Shown: positions 34,409 to 43,314 of the stretch, piece by piece
How the letters are laid out: each line of letters opens with the position of its first letter
Position numbering within the stretch: the stretch's first letter is position 1
NCBI RefSeq assembly: GCF_013137895.1
Contig: NZ_CP053538.1
Coordinates: 62,001-126,000, forward strand
DNA from: Hymenobacter taeanensis
GTDB taxonomy: Bacteria > Bacteroidota > Bacteroidia > Cytophagales > Hymenobacteraceae
Reading direction: 5' to 3'
DNA: 64,000 bases
The notes under the pieces: generated by a model
The model's database searches: none
Told to the model about the DNA's origin: nothing
The model's input: only the letters and a program-made list of their open reading frames with translations
Position numbers and translations under genes: made by a program

Positions 34409-37400
34409 TTACTTAGGCGGCTCTGCTGGTAGCCTATCAGTTAGCTCTGCTATGGTACGCCGGACCTGCACTACCACGTGTGCTATGGCTTGTTGTAGCT
34501 GAGGCAACTCTTCCTCAGCGCTGGCAGGGGCACGTTCCAGCAGCTTCACTGGCTCAGCAACGCCCTGAACATCTAAAGAAGCAAGGCTGGGCTTGATGTG
34601 GTGGGCCACCCGGGCTACTTGCTGCCAATCATTCATTGCGGCGGCAGCCTCCAGCTGCGCTATGCTTGATGGCATGTTTTTCAGGAAGGAGGCAATGATT
34701 TTTTGCACAAATGCAGTGTGGCCCTGAGCCATATCGTGCAGTTTCGTCAGGTCGTAGCTTTTGGCAGGTACGTTAACTGCTGCGGGGCGCAACAGCAACT
34801 CCAACTCCCGATACAGGTCACGCTCTTCGAAGGGTTTTGTGAGGCATGCATCCATGCCGGCTGCCAGGTACCGCTCATTATCGGCCCGGAAGGCGTTGGC
34901 GGTTAGGGCCAAGATCGGCACGCTGGCCTTGGCCACATCAGGGAGCTTCCGGATAATGGCAGTAGCCTCCAGGCCACTCATGCCCGGCATTTGAATATCC
35001 ATGAGTACTACATCATAGGCGTGGGTGCTGTAGAGTGCAAGCCCATTCGGGCCATTCTCGGCCTCATCTACCATCATACCCCACTCCTCTAGTAGCAGGC
35101 GGGCCACATGACGGTTGATTTCATTGTCTTCGATCAATAATACCCGGTGGCCCTGCAGTGCTCCGGCATCAAAGGGACTGAAAGCCTCCGCCGCGGCTAC
35201 AGCTGCAGTGCGGGGCAGAGTAAGTTCAAACGAAAACCGGCTCCCCTGGCCTACAGTACTTTCCAGCCGCAGCTCACCGCCCATTTGCTCAACCAGAGCC
35301 TTGGATATACTCAGGCCCAGACCCGTGCCCCCAAACCGCCGGGTGGTGTCGGCGTAAGCTTGCGTGAAGCCTTCAAAAATGCGGGCTTGCAAGGCCGGCG
35401 CGATGCCTACCCCCGTATCGGTCACGCTACACTCAATGGTTAGGGTAGTTTCTGTTTCGGCCACCTGCCGGCTTACCACATGTATATGCCCACCGGGAGG
35501 TGTAAATTTTACGGCGTTGCCGAAAAGGTTAATCAGAATTTGATTGATGCGGTATGGGTCGCCGAGTACCCAGGGGTGCGGGCAGGAGGTACGCAACGGC
35601 GTGCCCGCAATGTGCAGGCCTTTTTCCGTAGCCTGATGCACCAAGGGCTGCAGCGCCTGCCCCATTGAATCGCAGAGGTTAAAGGGAATTTGCTCAAACT
35701 CCAGCTTGCCGGCAGTAATCTTGGCCATGTCCAGCACATCATTAATGATGCTAAGTAGATGCTGGCCCGAGCTACGAATAATGCGCAAAAACTCCTGCTG
35801 GCGAGCGTCAAGTGGTGTTTTGCTGAGTTGAGTAGCCATGCCCATCACGCCGTTCATGGGCGTCCGAATCTCATGGCTCATGTTGGCCAGGAAGTTCTCC
35901 CGGGAGCGTACCGCAGCTTCGGCCTCCTTCTTGGCCCGCTTTAGTTCCTGCTCCGCCATTATCCGGTCGGTGATGTCCTGGCCATAGCCGATAACGTAGG
36001 CCAAGCGCCCTGCCTCCTGCACCAGGTAGTTCTGGTACAAAACATAGCGCAGCTCCCCCGTTGCAATTTGAAATTGTACCACGCCGCGGTTTTCCCCCTC
36101 CTGGGCAATGGTAGTAAGGTAGTGGCCTAGCTTAGCGCGCTGAGCGGGCGTGAGGGCTTCCTGCAGGTAGCGTCCCGGCAAGCTTTCAGCTGGCATTCCC
36201 ATAAATTGTGCGGCGGCGGGGTTCACCGACAATACTTTGCCCTCCAAATTGTGCGTGCAGATAAGAGCCTGCGAATACTGCATCAGGTCGCGGTACTGCT
36301 TCTCATTATACTCCAGGGTTTGCTGGGCGCGCTTGAAATCAGTAATGTCAGAGCTCACAACTAGTACGTGCACGCTGCCATCGGGCAGGTGCAGAGGGCG
36401 CTTGGTGGCCTGGTACCACAGTACCTCGCCGCTGTACAACGTAACCGAAGACTCATAGCTGTACTGCTCACCGGTGGCCAGCACGTGCGCATCGGTTTCA
36501 GCGTATCGCGCCATTTCCTGAGCCTGCACGCTGTTGGGGGTAAGCTGTGAACGATCCTGCAAATGCGCCGATAAAGAGCGTAATACTTCAGTGGCCCTGT
36601 TCTGGAACAGAATATTCCCTTCGGTATCACGGACAAAAATGACGCTGGGGCTGGTATCAAGCACTAACTGAGTAAACTGCTGCTGCTGCTGCAACTCCCG
36701 GCGAGCAATTTCTTCGCGCGTGGTATTGGCCAGAATCAGAAGGTTTCCTCCCTTACCCAAGGCCACCAAACGGGCATTATGGTAAGTGACAGAGCCATCG
36801 GGCTGCGGGAGTTCAAAGGGGTGCTCCTGCACGGAGCCCTGCGGCGTACTAGCCAGGCTCAGCAGCTGCTGAGCCACGGCAGAAGGCAAAAGCGCAGTAA
36901 GAGCCGCCCTGTGCAAGTCTTGACCTGGCTTACCCAAAGGGGTACTCCCGGTCTTTACCTCCTCTACTCGCCCTGACGCATCCAGCACCACAATAGTATC
37001 AGGCAGGGCCATGAATAGAGCCCGCATTTTGGCCTCGCTGGCACTGGTGCGGATTTCAGCTTCTCGGCGCTGGGTAATGTCCAGGCCATAACCAATAATC
37101 AGCTGCAGGGCACCAGCCGCATCAAAAACCGGCTGGTAGTGCCTGACTGCAAACTGCGTGGTGCCATCAGGCTGCTCAATGGCTTCTTCCCACATCACCA
37201 TCTGGCGCTCCTGCACGGCCCGCACAAACTTCTCGCGCCGGATTTGCGCAATGCTAGCGGGCCAGCCCTGGCTTGCGGTGAGCTCAACAACATTCTTGCC
37301 CAGCAGATGCTGGCGGGCAGCAGGGTTAGGCAGTGCAAACGCGTTCAGGAACAAGTAGCGCTGATCGAGGTCGAAGACAGCAATCTGGCTGGGTAGCTGA

Positions 37401-37936
37401 TCGAGAATGGTTTCGTAGAAGGAGCGCTGGTCAGCCAGTTGCTGTTGTGCTTCTACGCGAGTGGTAATGTCAACCAAGTAAATATTAACGTACCCGTGCT
37501 CCTGAAACGGTACTACAAAAGCCGTGTAGCAGCCGTAATTACTCCCCTTCATATCTACCTGAGCGGCAGTACCTGTTGCCAGTATTTGAGCGGCTATTTC
37601 TTTGGTTTGCGCCCGCATTACCTCCTGTTCCTGTTCCGTGGCAGAGCTGTAATGCGCCTGGGCCGCAGGGTTAGCATATAACAACTCGCCCGTATGGCTT
37701 ACCCGCAGAATGGGGTTCGGGTTCTGTGCCGGAATATGAGCAGTTGCCTGCAATTCGGCCACCTGCTGCTGCAAAACAGTGTTGGCAGCTTGCACTTGTT
37801 GCAATGCTTGCTCCAACTCCTCAATGCGAGCTTGAGCTTGTGCGCTGGTGAGCACCTGAGAAGAGGAACGGGGCATAGAGAGTGCTGGGTGGGAATTCAA
37901 AAATACGGGGGCAACACCTAACTCAATCGATTTCAC
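34409..37936 (-). CDS. Hybrid sensor histidine kinase with PAS domains, receiver and HPt
   Basis: A 1175-residue soluble phosphorelay protein. ATG 37876 (MPRSSS) is an alternative start. Order: coiled coil ~25-65; five PAS regions (~70-160, 165-295, 300-415, 420-540, 550-675; for example ILDQLPSQIAVFDLDQRYLF, LVLDTSPSVIFVRDTEGNIL); HisKA with H688 in MSHEIRTPMNGVMGM; HATPase with NLFGNAVKFTPPGG and FGGTGLGLSISKALVEQMGG; receiver with acidic pair in VLLIEDNEINRHVA and phospho-acceptor D980 (VVLMDIQMPG); and a C-terminal HPt with AHHIKPSLASLD. It resembles ArcB/BarA-type relays, whose HPt passes phosphate to a separate regulator. Soluble PAS sensing suggests an internal cue (redox, ligand), unknown here. 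Confidence 0.93.
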   Translation of the reverse strand: MKSIELGVAPVFLNSHPALSMPRSSSQVLTSAQAQARIEELEQALQQVQAANTVLQQQVAELQATAHIPAQNPNPILRVSHTGELLYANPAAQAHYSSATEQEQEVMRAQTKEIAAQILATGTAAQVDMKGSNYGCYTAFVVPFQEHGYVNIYLVDITTRVEAQQQLADQRSFYETILDQLPSQIAVFDLDQRYLFLNAFALPNPAARQHLLGKNVVELTASQGWPASIAQIRREKFVRAVQERQMVMWEEAIEQPDGTTQFAVRHYQPVFDAAGALQLIIGYGLDITQRREAEIRTSASEAKMRALFMALPDTIVVLDASGRVEEVKTGSTPLGKPGQDLHRAALTALLPSAVAQQLLSLASTPQGSVQEHPFELPQPDGSVTYHNARLVALGKGGNLLILANTTREEIARRELQQQQQFTQLVLDTSPSVIFVRDTEGNILFQNRATEVLRSLSAHLQDRSQLTPNSVQAQEMARYAETDAHVLATGEQYSYESSVTLYSGEVLWYQATKRPLHLPDGSVHVLVVSSDITDFKRAQQTLEYNEKQYRDLMQYSQALICTHNLEGKVLSVNPAAAQFMGMPAESLPGRYLQEALTPAQRAKLGHYLTTIAQEGENRGVVQFQIATGELRYVLYQNYLVQEAGRLAYVIGYGQDITDRIMAEQELKRAKKEAEAAVRSRENFLANMSHEIRTPMNGVMGMATQLSKTPLDARQQEFLRIIRSSGQHLLSIINDVLDMAKITAGKLEFEQIPFNLCDSMGQALQPLVHQATEKGLHIAGTPLRTSCPHPWVLGDPYRINQILINLFGNAVKFTPPGGHIHVVSRQVAETETTLTIECSVTDTGVGIAPALQARIFEGFTQAYADTTRRFGGTGLGLSISKALVEQMGGELRLESTVGQGSRFSFELTLPRTAAVAAAEAFSPFDAGALQGHRVLLIEDNEINRHVARLLLEEWGMMVDEAENGPNGLALYSTHAYDVVLMDIQMPGMSGLEATAIIRKLPDVAKASVPILALTANAFRADNERYLAAGMDACLTKPFEERDLYRELELLLRPAAVNVPAKSYDLTKLHDMAQGHTAFVQKIIASFLKNMPSSIAQLEAAAAMNDWQQVARVAHHIKPSLASLDVQGVAEPVKLLERAPASAEEELPQLQQAIAHVVVQVRRTIAELTDRLPAEPPK

Positions 37937-38342
37937 TCAAGTATTCGTTAGCTGACAGTTATAAAGTATGGATATCCTAAGGAAAATCACCTGGTTTTCA
38001 GTCTTCAATCAACTTAATATAGCACCACACGGGCAGTTTTGATCCGAAAAATTCATAGCGCCTCCGCTACTTATTGGCTGGTTGTATAACACTGGGGTAG
38101 CCTAGCTGGCCTTTCGTTATGACCCGGTTATGCCAGTAACGGGTTTAGTAGTAAGCTGCTGGAGGGCAGCTTGCTGTGCTTGACTGGTGCATTAGCGAGC
38201 TTTGTAGCAGAGTTGAGCCGGTGTATTCTGACCGGAGCTCAGGGGGCCCAGGGGCACGCCGCTAGGGTTTGCTGCGTATCTGTAGGTCTCTTTTGTTCGT
38301 ATTCTTCCAATTAACCTCCTTCTTTTGTAGTCCAATAACACA
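37937..38342. other. 406-bp divergent gap without a supported gene
   Basis: Between the hybrid kinase gene (minus) and the cell-wall amidase gene (plus). No ORF with coding character and no long hairpin. The stretch before the amidase is pyrimidine-rich (TCTCTTTTGTTCGTATTCTT, 38279 onward) and may contain its promoter, but no full consensus is seen. Confidence 0.4.
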
Positions 38343-38396
38343 TTGGGCTTGTGCTGCTCAGCTGTTGCTCCACCTGGTTACAGGTATTGTAACGGC

Positions 38397-39455
38397 TTGG
38401 CACTTACTTCCTTTACCCGTCTGCTTTTGCGAATAGTTGCTCTACTTCTTCTGCTCCTCCTGTTTTCTGCCGGCGCCTTTTGCCAAGGCACTTACCGCCG
38501 CGCTGTTGCTAAACCGGGTGATGGAGTGCAAACGTTGCTACAGCGCTATGGCCTCAACTCGAAACCGCATGTGCAGCAGTTTAAACTGCTGAATCGTAAG
38601 AATCTTACTGCTAAAGGCGGCCTGATTGTGGGCAGAAAGTATTTGCTGCCTAACCCTGGCGCTACACGTGCTACCTCTACTGCCAAAGCTGGCTCTTCAC
38701 GCGGTATCAGCACCACTCCTTTGCTACCCTCCACCCTGTTTGGGCCAGTATACTCACCGGTCGCGGTCCGCGACCGGGCGCTACGTGGGGCAGTCTACTA
38801 CCTCTCGCCGGGCCATGGGGGCCCCGACCCTGGCGCTATTGGTACGTACGGCGGTAATAAGCTGGCCGAGGACGAGTATGCCTACGATGTAACTATCCGG
38901 CTGGCTCGGGTACTGATGGAGCACGGCGCCACCGTGTACATGATGGTGCAGGACCCCAACGACGGTATTCGCGACGAGGCCATCCTGAAAATGGATCACG
39001 ACGAGATTGGCTACCCCCACCAGGTTATTCCGCTTAGCCAGGTATACCGGCTACGGCAGCGCATTGCTGAAGTTAACCGCCTCCACGCACGCCATAAGGG
39101 TGCTTACCAGCGGCTTATTGCCCTGCACGTTGACAGCCGCAGCGCTGGCCAGAACATTGACGTGTTTTTCTATCACCACCCCGGCAATGCCATGGGCTTG
39201 CGGCTGGCCAAAAACATTCACAAGGTGTTTACCAACCGCTATAAGCGGGCTCAGCCCAACCGGCCCTATTCGGGCAATGTCTCGCAGCGAGGCACTTTGT
39301 TTGAGGTGCGCAACAGCCGCGCTCCAGCGGTGTTTATGGAACTAGGCAACATCCGCAACCAGAAAGACCAGCGCCGCTTTGTGGTGGCCGACAACCGGCA
39401 GGCCCTGGCCAACTGGATTTATGAGGGACTACTAGCCGACTATACTGGCAGGTAA
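38397..39455 (+). CDS. N-acetylmuramoyl-L-alanine amidase (Amidase_3), exported
   Basis: A 352-residue cell-wall hydrolase that cleaves the lactyl-amide bond between MurNAc and the stem peptide. No ATG is available in frame; TTG 38397 gives a signal peptide (MALTSFTRLLLRIVALLL...GAFCQG), and TTG 38343 is the longest option. Residues ~30-80 form a LysM-like motif (KPGDGVQTLLQRYGLN, FKLLNRKNL, VGRKYLLP). The Amidase_3 domain has the zinc His of YYLSPGHGGPDPGAIG, the zinc Glu in the following helix (KLAEDEYAYDVTIRLARVL), the second His of LIALHVDSRS, and the catalytic Glu in PAVFMELGNIRNQKDQRR. The YHHPGNAMG strand is a small variation on the usual motif. Substrate specificity is unknown. Confidence 0.88.
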   Translation: MALTSFTRLLLRIVALLLLLLLFSAGAFCQGTYRRAVAKPGDGVQTLLQRYGLNSKPHVQQFKLLNRKNLTAKGGLIVGRKYLLPNPGATRATSTAKAGSSRGISTTPLLPSTLFGPVYSPVAVRDRALRGAVYYLSPGHGGPDPGAIGTYGGNKLAEDEYAYDVTIRLARVLMEHGATVYMMVQDPNDGIRDEAILKMDHDEIGYPHQVIPLSQVYRLRQRIAEVNRLHARHKGAYQRLIALHVDSRSAGQNIDVFFYHHPGNAMGLRLAKNIHKVFTNRYKRAQPNRPYSGNVSQRGTLFEVRNSRAPAVFMELGNIRNQKDQRRFVVADNRQALANWIYEGLLADYTGR

Positions 39456-39507
39456 TAATTAGGGGCTGGTTGCTAGCAGGTCGTTTGCAATAATCGGCAC
39501 CCGGCCC

Positions 39508-39837
39508 TTATGGGTTCATCAGCAAATAGAGCAGGTTATGGTATAAGATGCCCTGCTCGCCGTCGTGGATGCCGTCGAGGCCGGCATCTTCCAGCAGGGC
39601 TTCTACTTCTTCGTACTCCTGCAGAAAATCTATTTCGGGCTGTTCCTCATCGGGCAGCTGCGTGTGAGTGAGGTAGCGGCGCTTGGGCTCAAGCGTAATA
39701 AACAGCTTCCGAAAGCGCGTTTGAGCCACTAGCAGGGCCTCGTAAGGAATTACCGTTTCTTCATCAATATGAATGAACACGGTTGTCTTCTCAGACTCAG
39801 GCGTGTGAAGCAGGAAGCTAGCAATATCAAGGCTCAT
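39508..39837 (-). CDS. Conserved-looking acidic protein, 109 aa
   Basis: No family recognised. A cytoplasmic acidic protein with a compact alpha/beta beginning (SEKTTVFIHIDEETVIPYEA, LLVAQTRFRKLFITLEPKRR) and a very acidic second half (DEEQPEIDFLQEYEEVEALL, DAGLDGIHDG). Codon use is like that of the neighbours. A near-consensus TACCTTCG box lies on the minus strand at 39860-39867, ~23 bp upstream. It is convergent with the amidase gene, and no hairpin is found in that 52-bp gap. Confidence 0.6.
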   Translation of the reverse strand: MSLDIASFLLHTPESEKTTVFIHIDEETVIPYEALLVAQTRFRKLFITLEPKRRYLTHTQLPDEEQPEIDFLQEYEEVEALLEDAGLDGIHDGEQGILYHNLLYLLMNP

Positions 39838-40038
39838 GGCGGAGGGGGAAAGACGAGCACGAAGGTACGTAGCTGCCGCCTCGCACTCGCCTTTCCTAAA
39901 TACTGCTCCCGCTATATAATGGTTTAGGCCATTCTGAACAGGCCTACGCTACCTTACTCATTGCTGCCGCATACAAGCAAGTGAGTATAGCATGCAACGT
40001 TTGCTCTGTAAGGTGGCTCTCCCTATGCGTAGCGCTGC

Positions 40039-40068
40039 TTTGTATAGGAGCTGATCTAGCTACCTTTC
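40039..40068 (+). promoter_or_regulatory. Predicted promoter for the lipoprotein gene at 40084
   Basis: TTTG (40039-40042), 18 bp, then TACCTTTC (40061-40068), seven of eight bases of the TAnnTTTG -7 box. The box abuts the ATG at 40069, which would leave no leader, so it favours the in-frame ATG at 40084 as the real start. Confidence 0.45.
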
Positions 40069-40083
40069 ATGCTTGCTTTTCCT

Positions 40084-40848
40084 ATGCGCCTTCATTACGC
40101 GGCCCTCTTCTCCTTCCTATTGCTCACTGGCTGCGACACCGATGTTGCCCCTAAACCCGCTGATGATTTCGTCGGCCCTATTCAAGTGCAGGCTTTGGAA
40201 AGCCGCGAAGGACAGACACGCAAACTCTACCTTAACTTCCAAGACCAGGGCCAGTACGCGTGTTCCAACTATGGCCTAGGTACCCGTTATGAACGGGCTA
40301 ATAACCAGCTGAACTTCGCTTTTACGGGTGTAGTCGTTCCGTCTGGTTTTTGCCTGACGTCAACCGGGCCAGCGCGGGCCAGCTTTGATATCTCGGAGTT
40401 TGGGGCAGGCACTTATTCCCTGCGTTTGCAAGCCGGCAGCCGCAGCACCACCGGCACTCTGGAAATCCAGAAAGACCTACTTCGCATCACCAGCAACGAC
40501 CCCAGCATTGTAAAAGCACCGTTGCCAGAGCTGCGTTTTATGCCCAAGAATATCGTGTGGGGCTACGCTACCACCATGCTGCCGCAAGCCCAGGCATCCG
40601 TTTCAGTACTACGCGACTCCCTGCAGCGGCTCGGGGCTACCCCCACTACCCTGACGCCGGGCGTATACTCACAGTTTACCATTGCCGCCAACGGCCTACC
40701 AGAGCCGCCGCAGGTATCAGCAGGTGCCCGAGCGTTGCTCCTGCTGGCCAATTACTCTGGCTCTCCGGAACGCATACAGGCCTACGTAAAGCGCGCCAAC
40801 GCCGCCACGCCAGGGCTGAATCTGTGGCTTAATACTTCAGGTATTTAG
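40084..40848 (+). CDS. Hypothetical lipoprotein, 254 aa
   Basis: ATG 40084 starts a signal peptide with lipobox LLTGC (cleavage before Cys ~17), then an acidic tether (DTDVAPKPADD). The middle (residues ~30-130) is a beta-sandwich-like region with two Cys (QYACSNYG, SGFCLTS) likely to form a disulfide. The second half (residues ~145-250) reads like an alpha/beta domain (SVSVLRDSLQRLGATPTTLT, GARALLLLANYSG). No family is recognised. Bacteroidota carry many such outer-membrane lipoproteins. Signal peptide and promoter position agree on the start. Confidence 0.65.
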   Translation: MRLHYAALFSFLLLTGCDTDVAPKPADDFVGPIQVQALESREGQTRKLYLNFQDQGQYACSNYGLGTRYERANNQLNFAFTGVVVPSGFCLTSTGPARASFDISEFGAGTYSLRLQAGSRSTTGTLEIQKDLLRITSNDPSIVKAPLPELRFMPKNIVWGYATTMLPQAQASVSVLRDSLQRLGATPTTLTPGVYSQFTIAANGLPEPPQVSAGARALLLLANYSGSPERIQAYVKRANAATPGLNLWLNTSGI

Positions 40849-41112
40849 GCTAATTTGGCTTAGCCTTGAACCTTAGTGGCAACGGAAGATAGGTAAGTAC
40901 CTTGTCACCATAAGCTACTCCGATATTATTGGCGCCGATCAACGCAGAATGAGTGTCACCAATCAAGTGAATCGCTTCAGCATCGTAAAAGAACAACAGG
41001 ACCTGATGCTCTATTTGAGTCAGGCCTTTTAGCTCGTGAGTTTATCTCGAGAGATACTTATGGCTGAGCTAGCGTAAAAATTATTTGAATATTCAAACCA
41101 GACCAAGACTCC

Positions 41113-41586
41113 ATGAAATTTGAGTATCGCTCTCTGATTGAATTCATGACTAATATTTCGGTTGTTTGTCCTAAATGTGGTTCGAAAGCTCAAGTAACTT
41201 CCTCTTACATCAGCGTCTGGAAAGCCTCATTTATTTGCACTAGCTGCTTATCCCATAGAGTTTGGGATGGCAACACAAGCTCTTTTGTAACTGCTCACTC
41301 AAACTATGATCGGTATGAAGGCATTCTCTCTGGCCCGGCTGTTGATAGCTTCTTCCGCTATCCTCTTTGGTATCAATCAGAGTATAAAGGTGAAGTTCTG
41401 TATGCTTATAATTTGACTCATTTGAGTTGGCTTAAGCAGTACTTAGGTGCAATGTTGCGTGAACGGATTCAAACGCCACACGGATGGAGTAATCAGAGTT
41501 TACAAAGTCGGCTTCCTCAATGGATGCTGTCTGCGAAGAATAGGGATACTATAATTAAGAAAATTGTGGCGTTAGAAAAGACATAG
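41113..41586 (+). CDS. AT-rich hypothetical protein with zinc-ribbon motif
   Basis: A 157-residue protein with a C-x2-C...C-x2-C zinc-ribbon pattern at residues ~19-43 (VVCPKCGSKAQ, FICTSCLSHRVW). The remainder has SFFRYPLWYQSEYKGEVLYA and YNLTHLSWLKQYLGAMLRER followed by a basic C-terminal helix (SAKNRDTIIKKIVALEK). Bacteroidota contain similar zinc-ribbon proteins of unknown function. ATG 41146 is an alternative start. The base composition is clearly lower in GC than neighbouring genes, and codons such as TTT, AAT, ATT and AGT are frequent, which suggests recent acquisition. The 264-bp upstream gap is also AT-rich and holds no other gene. Confidence 0.65.
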   Translation: MKFEYRSLIEFMTNISVVCPKCGSKAQVTSSYISVWKASFICTSCLSHRVWDGNTSSFVTAHSNYDRYEGILSGPAVDSFFRYPLWYQSEYKGEVLYAYNLTHLSWLKQYLGAMLRERIQTPHGWSNQSLQSRLPQWMLSAKNRDTIIKKIVALEKT

Positions 41587-41615
41587 CATCAACATGCGAA
41601 AGATTAATTTTATTA

Positions 41616-41652
41616 AAAAAGCCCGCCGCTGATATTCAGCGGCGGGCTTTTT
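41616..41652. terminator. Bidirectional intrinsic terminator
   Basis: Arms AAAAAGCCCGCCGCTGA (41616-41632) and its perfect complement (41636-41652), loop TAT. The A/T runs at both ends suit termination on both strands. It lies between the convergent zinc-ribbon and deoxyhypusine synthase-like genes. Confidence 0.9.
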
Positions 41653-41673
41653 ACTTGTTGATTTAAGCAGCAA

Positions 41674-42645
41674 TTACTGGCCTAGTACCATGGCAAATAC
41701 CAGTGGCGCTACAATGGTAGCATCCGACTCGATGATGAACTTAGGCGTGTCCTGGCCTAGTTTGCCCCAGGTGATTTTCTCGTTTGGCACGGCACCGGAG
41801 TACGAGCCATACGAAGTGGTCGAGTCCGAAATCTGGCAGAAGTAGCCCCACAGCGGAACGCTGGTGCGGCCCAGGTCCTGGTGCAGCATGGGCACTACGC
41901 AGATGGGGAAGTCGCCGGCAATGCCGCCGCCAATCTGGAAGAAGCCTACTTTGCTTTCCTCGGTAGCCTGCTGGGTGTACCAGTCGGCCAGGTAAATCAT
42001 GTACTCGATGCCGGTACGCACGGTGTGTACGTTCTGGATATCACCGCTGATAACATGGCCCGCGAAGATGTTGCCCAGCGTAGAGTCTTCCCAACCGGGG
42101 CAGATGATCGGCAGGTTTTTCTCAGCGGCAGCCAGCATCCAAGAGTCTTTGGGGTCAATCTGGTAGTACTGCTCCAGCTCGCCCGACTTCAGGATCTGGT
42201 AGAAGAACTCGTGAGGGAAGTACCGCTCACCAGCCTTATCGGCCTGCTCCCAGAACTTCAGTACTGAGTGCTCCAGGCGGCGCATAGCCTCCTCTTCGGG
42301 AATGCAGGTATCGGTTACGCGGTTCATGTGGCGCTCCAGCAGGGCCTGCTCGTCGGCAGCCGTCAGGTCGCGGTAGTTGGGTACCCGCTCGTAGAAGTCG
42401 TGGGCTACCAGGTTGAAGATATCCTCTTCCAGGTTGGCACCGGTGCAGCTGATGATTTGCACCTTGTCCTGGCGGATCAGCTCGGCCAGCTGGATGCCCA
42501 TTTCGGCGGTGCTCATGGCGCCAGCGAGGGTAATCATCATCTTGCCACCTTCGGCGAGGTGCTTGTTGTAGCCTTCGGCGGCATCAATCAGAGCAGCGGC
42601 GTTGAAGTGGCGGTAGTGGTGCTTGAGGAAGTTCGTTACGTTCAT
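41674..42645 (-). CDS. Deoxyhypusine synthase family protein
   Basis: A 323-residue enzyme of the deoxyhypusine synthase (DHS) fold. ATG 42645 (MNVTNF) is preferred; the frame to 42711 adds an unlikely 22 residues. Family landmarks: MMITLAGAMSTAEMGIQLAE, IISCTGANLEEDIFN, the NAD-site region DFPICVVPMLHQDL and SDSTTSYGSYSGA, and EKITWGKLGQ with the Lys that corresponds to the covalent-intermediate lysine of eukaryotic DHS (WGK). DHS makes deoxyhypusine on eIF5A from spermidine; bacteria lack eIF5A, and bacterial members are proposed to make homospermidine or related polyamines. Conserved Lys and NAD motifs suggest real catalysis. No polyamine gene is adjacent. Confidence 0.88.
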   Translation of the reverse strand: MNVTNFLKHHYRHFNAAALIDAAEGYNKHLAEGGKMMITLAGAMSTAEMGIQLAELIRQDKVQIISCTGANLEEDIFNLVAHDFYERVPNYRDLTAADEQALLERHMNRVTDTCIPEEEAMRRLEHSVLKFWEQADKAGERYFPHEFFYQILKSGELEQYYQIDPKDSWMLAAAEKNLPIICPGWEDSTLGNIFAGHVISGDIQNVHTVRTGIEYMIYLADWYTQQATEESKVGFFQIGGGIAGDFPICVVPMLHQDLGRTSVPLWGYFCQISDSTTSYGSYSGAVPNEKITWGKLGQDTPKFIIESDATIVAPLVFAMVLGQ

Positions 42646-42790
42646 TGAGTCGTGTGTTCTGTACTTGTGGGTGTGCGTTTTACAATCAATTATTAGCCCG
42701 GAATCGTTCAATACAAAGTCACTATATCGAAGATTCTGAATAGCGTACTATCAGGGCTGGGTTGCTCACAAAAGGAGGCCTAGAGCCGGC

Positions 42791-43300
42791 TTATTCCGTG
42801 AAATTGTTTGGGGAGAGTTGCGCGGCTGCGCTCTGTTTCAGGATGTATTCTAGCAGCTGCTCGGGGTTAAGATCCACACCACTCAGGTTGATGGAGAGCG
42901 GCGTAAAGCCCAGCGCCTCATTGGCATTGGCCAGCTTGCGCTTCAGAGGTGGTAGACGGTTTAGGTAGGCCTGTTCATTCAGCACCTGCAGGCAGATAAA
43001 GTACTCGTGGTTGATAGACCGAACGTAGGCATCCATAATGTCGGTCCACGGGATGAGGCCTACGCCCAGCGTGCGGTCCAGAATGCCTTCGTCATTGATT
43101 TGCAGGCGGGGCCGCGTATCAAAAAACTGCCAGGCCCCGACGGCCGCGCCGGTACCAAAGAATAGAATGGTTATTATCCCCTGGCCCCAGTAGCCCTTGG
43201 TCACAATCATGAATACCCCCATGGCTACAAATACAAGCGCGCCCAGGGTGAGTAGGGCATGGCGCTTGCGGGAGTTGTGGTAAATCAGGTCCTCAGTCAT
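42791..43300 (-). CDS. STM3941-type small membrane protein
   Basis: A 169-residue protein with two adjacent membrane helices (ALLTLGALVFVAMGVFMIVT and GIITILFFGTGAAVGAWQFF) followed by a cytoplasmic domain: RPRLQINDEGILDRTLGVGL, IPWTDIMDAYVRSINHEYFI, LPPLKRKLANANEALGFTPL, LNPEQLLEYIL. That order (two TM, INDEGI strand, I-x-W-x-D-I) matches the STM3941 family of unknown function. It starts 14 bp after the hslV stop, so the two genes are likely co-transcribed. The role is unknown. Confidence 0.72.
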   Translation of the reverse strand: MTEDLIYHNSRKRHALLTLGALVFVAMGVFMIVTKGYWGQGIITILFFGTGAAVGAWQFFDTRPRLQINDEGILDRTLGVGLIPWTDIMDAYVRSINHEYFICLQVLNEQAYLNRLPPLKRKLANANEALGFTPLSINLSGVDLNPEQLLEYILKQSAAAQLSPNNFTE

Positions 43301-43314
43301 GACGCAGGAGTGGC

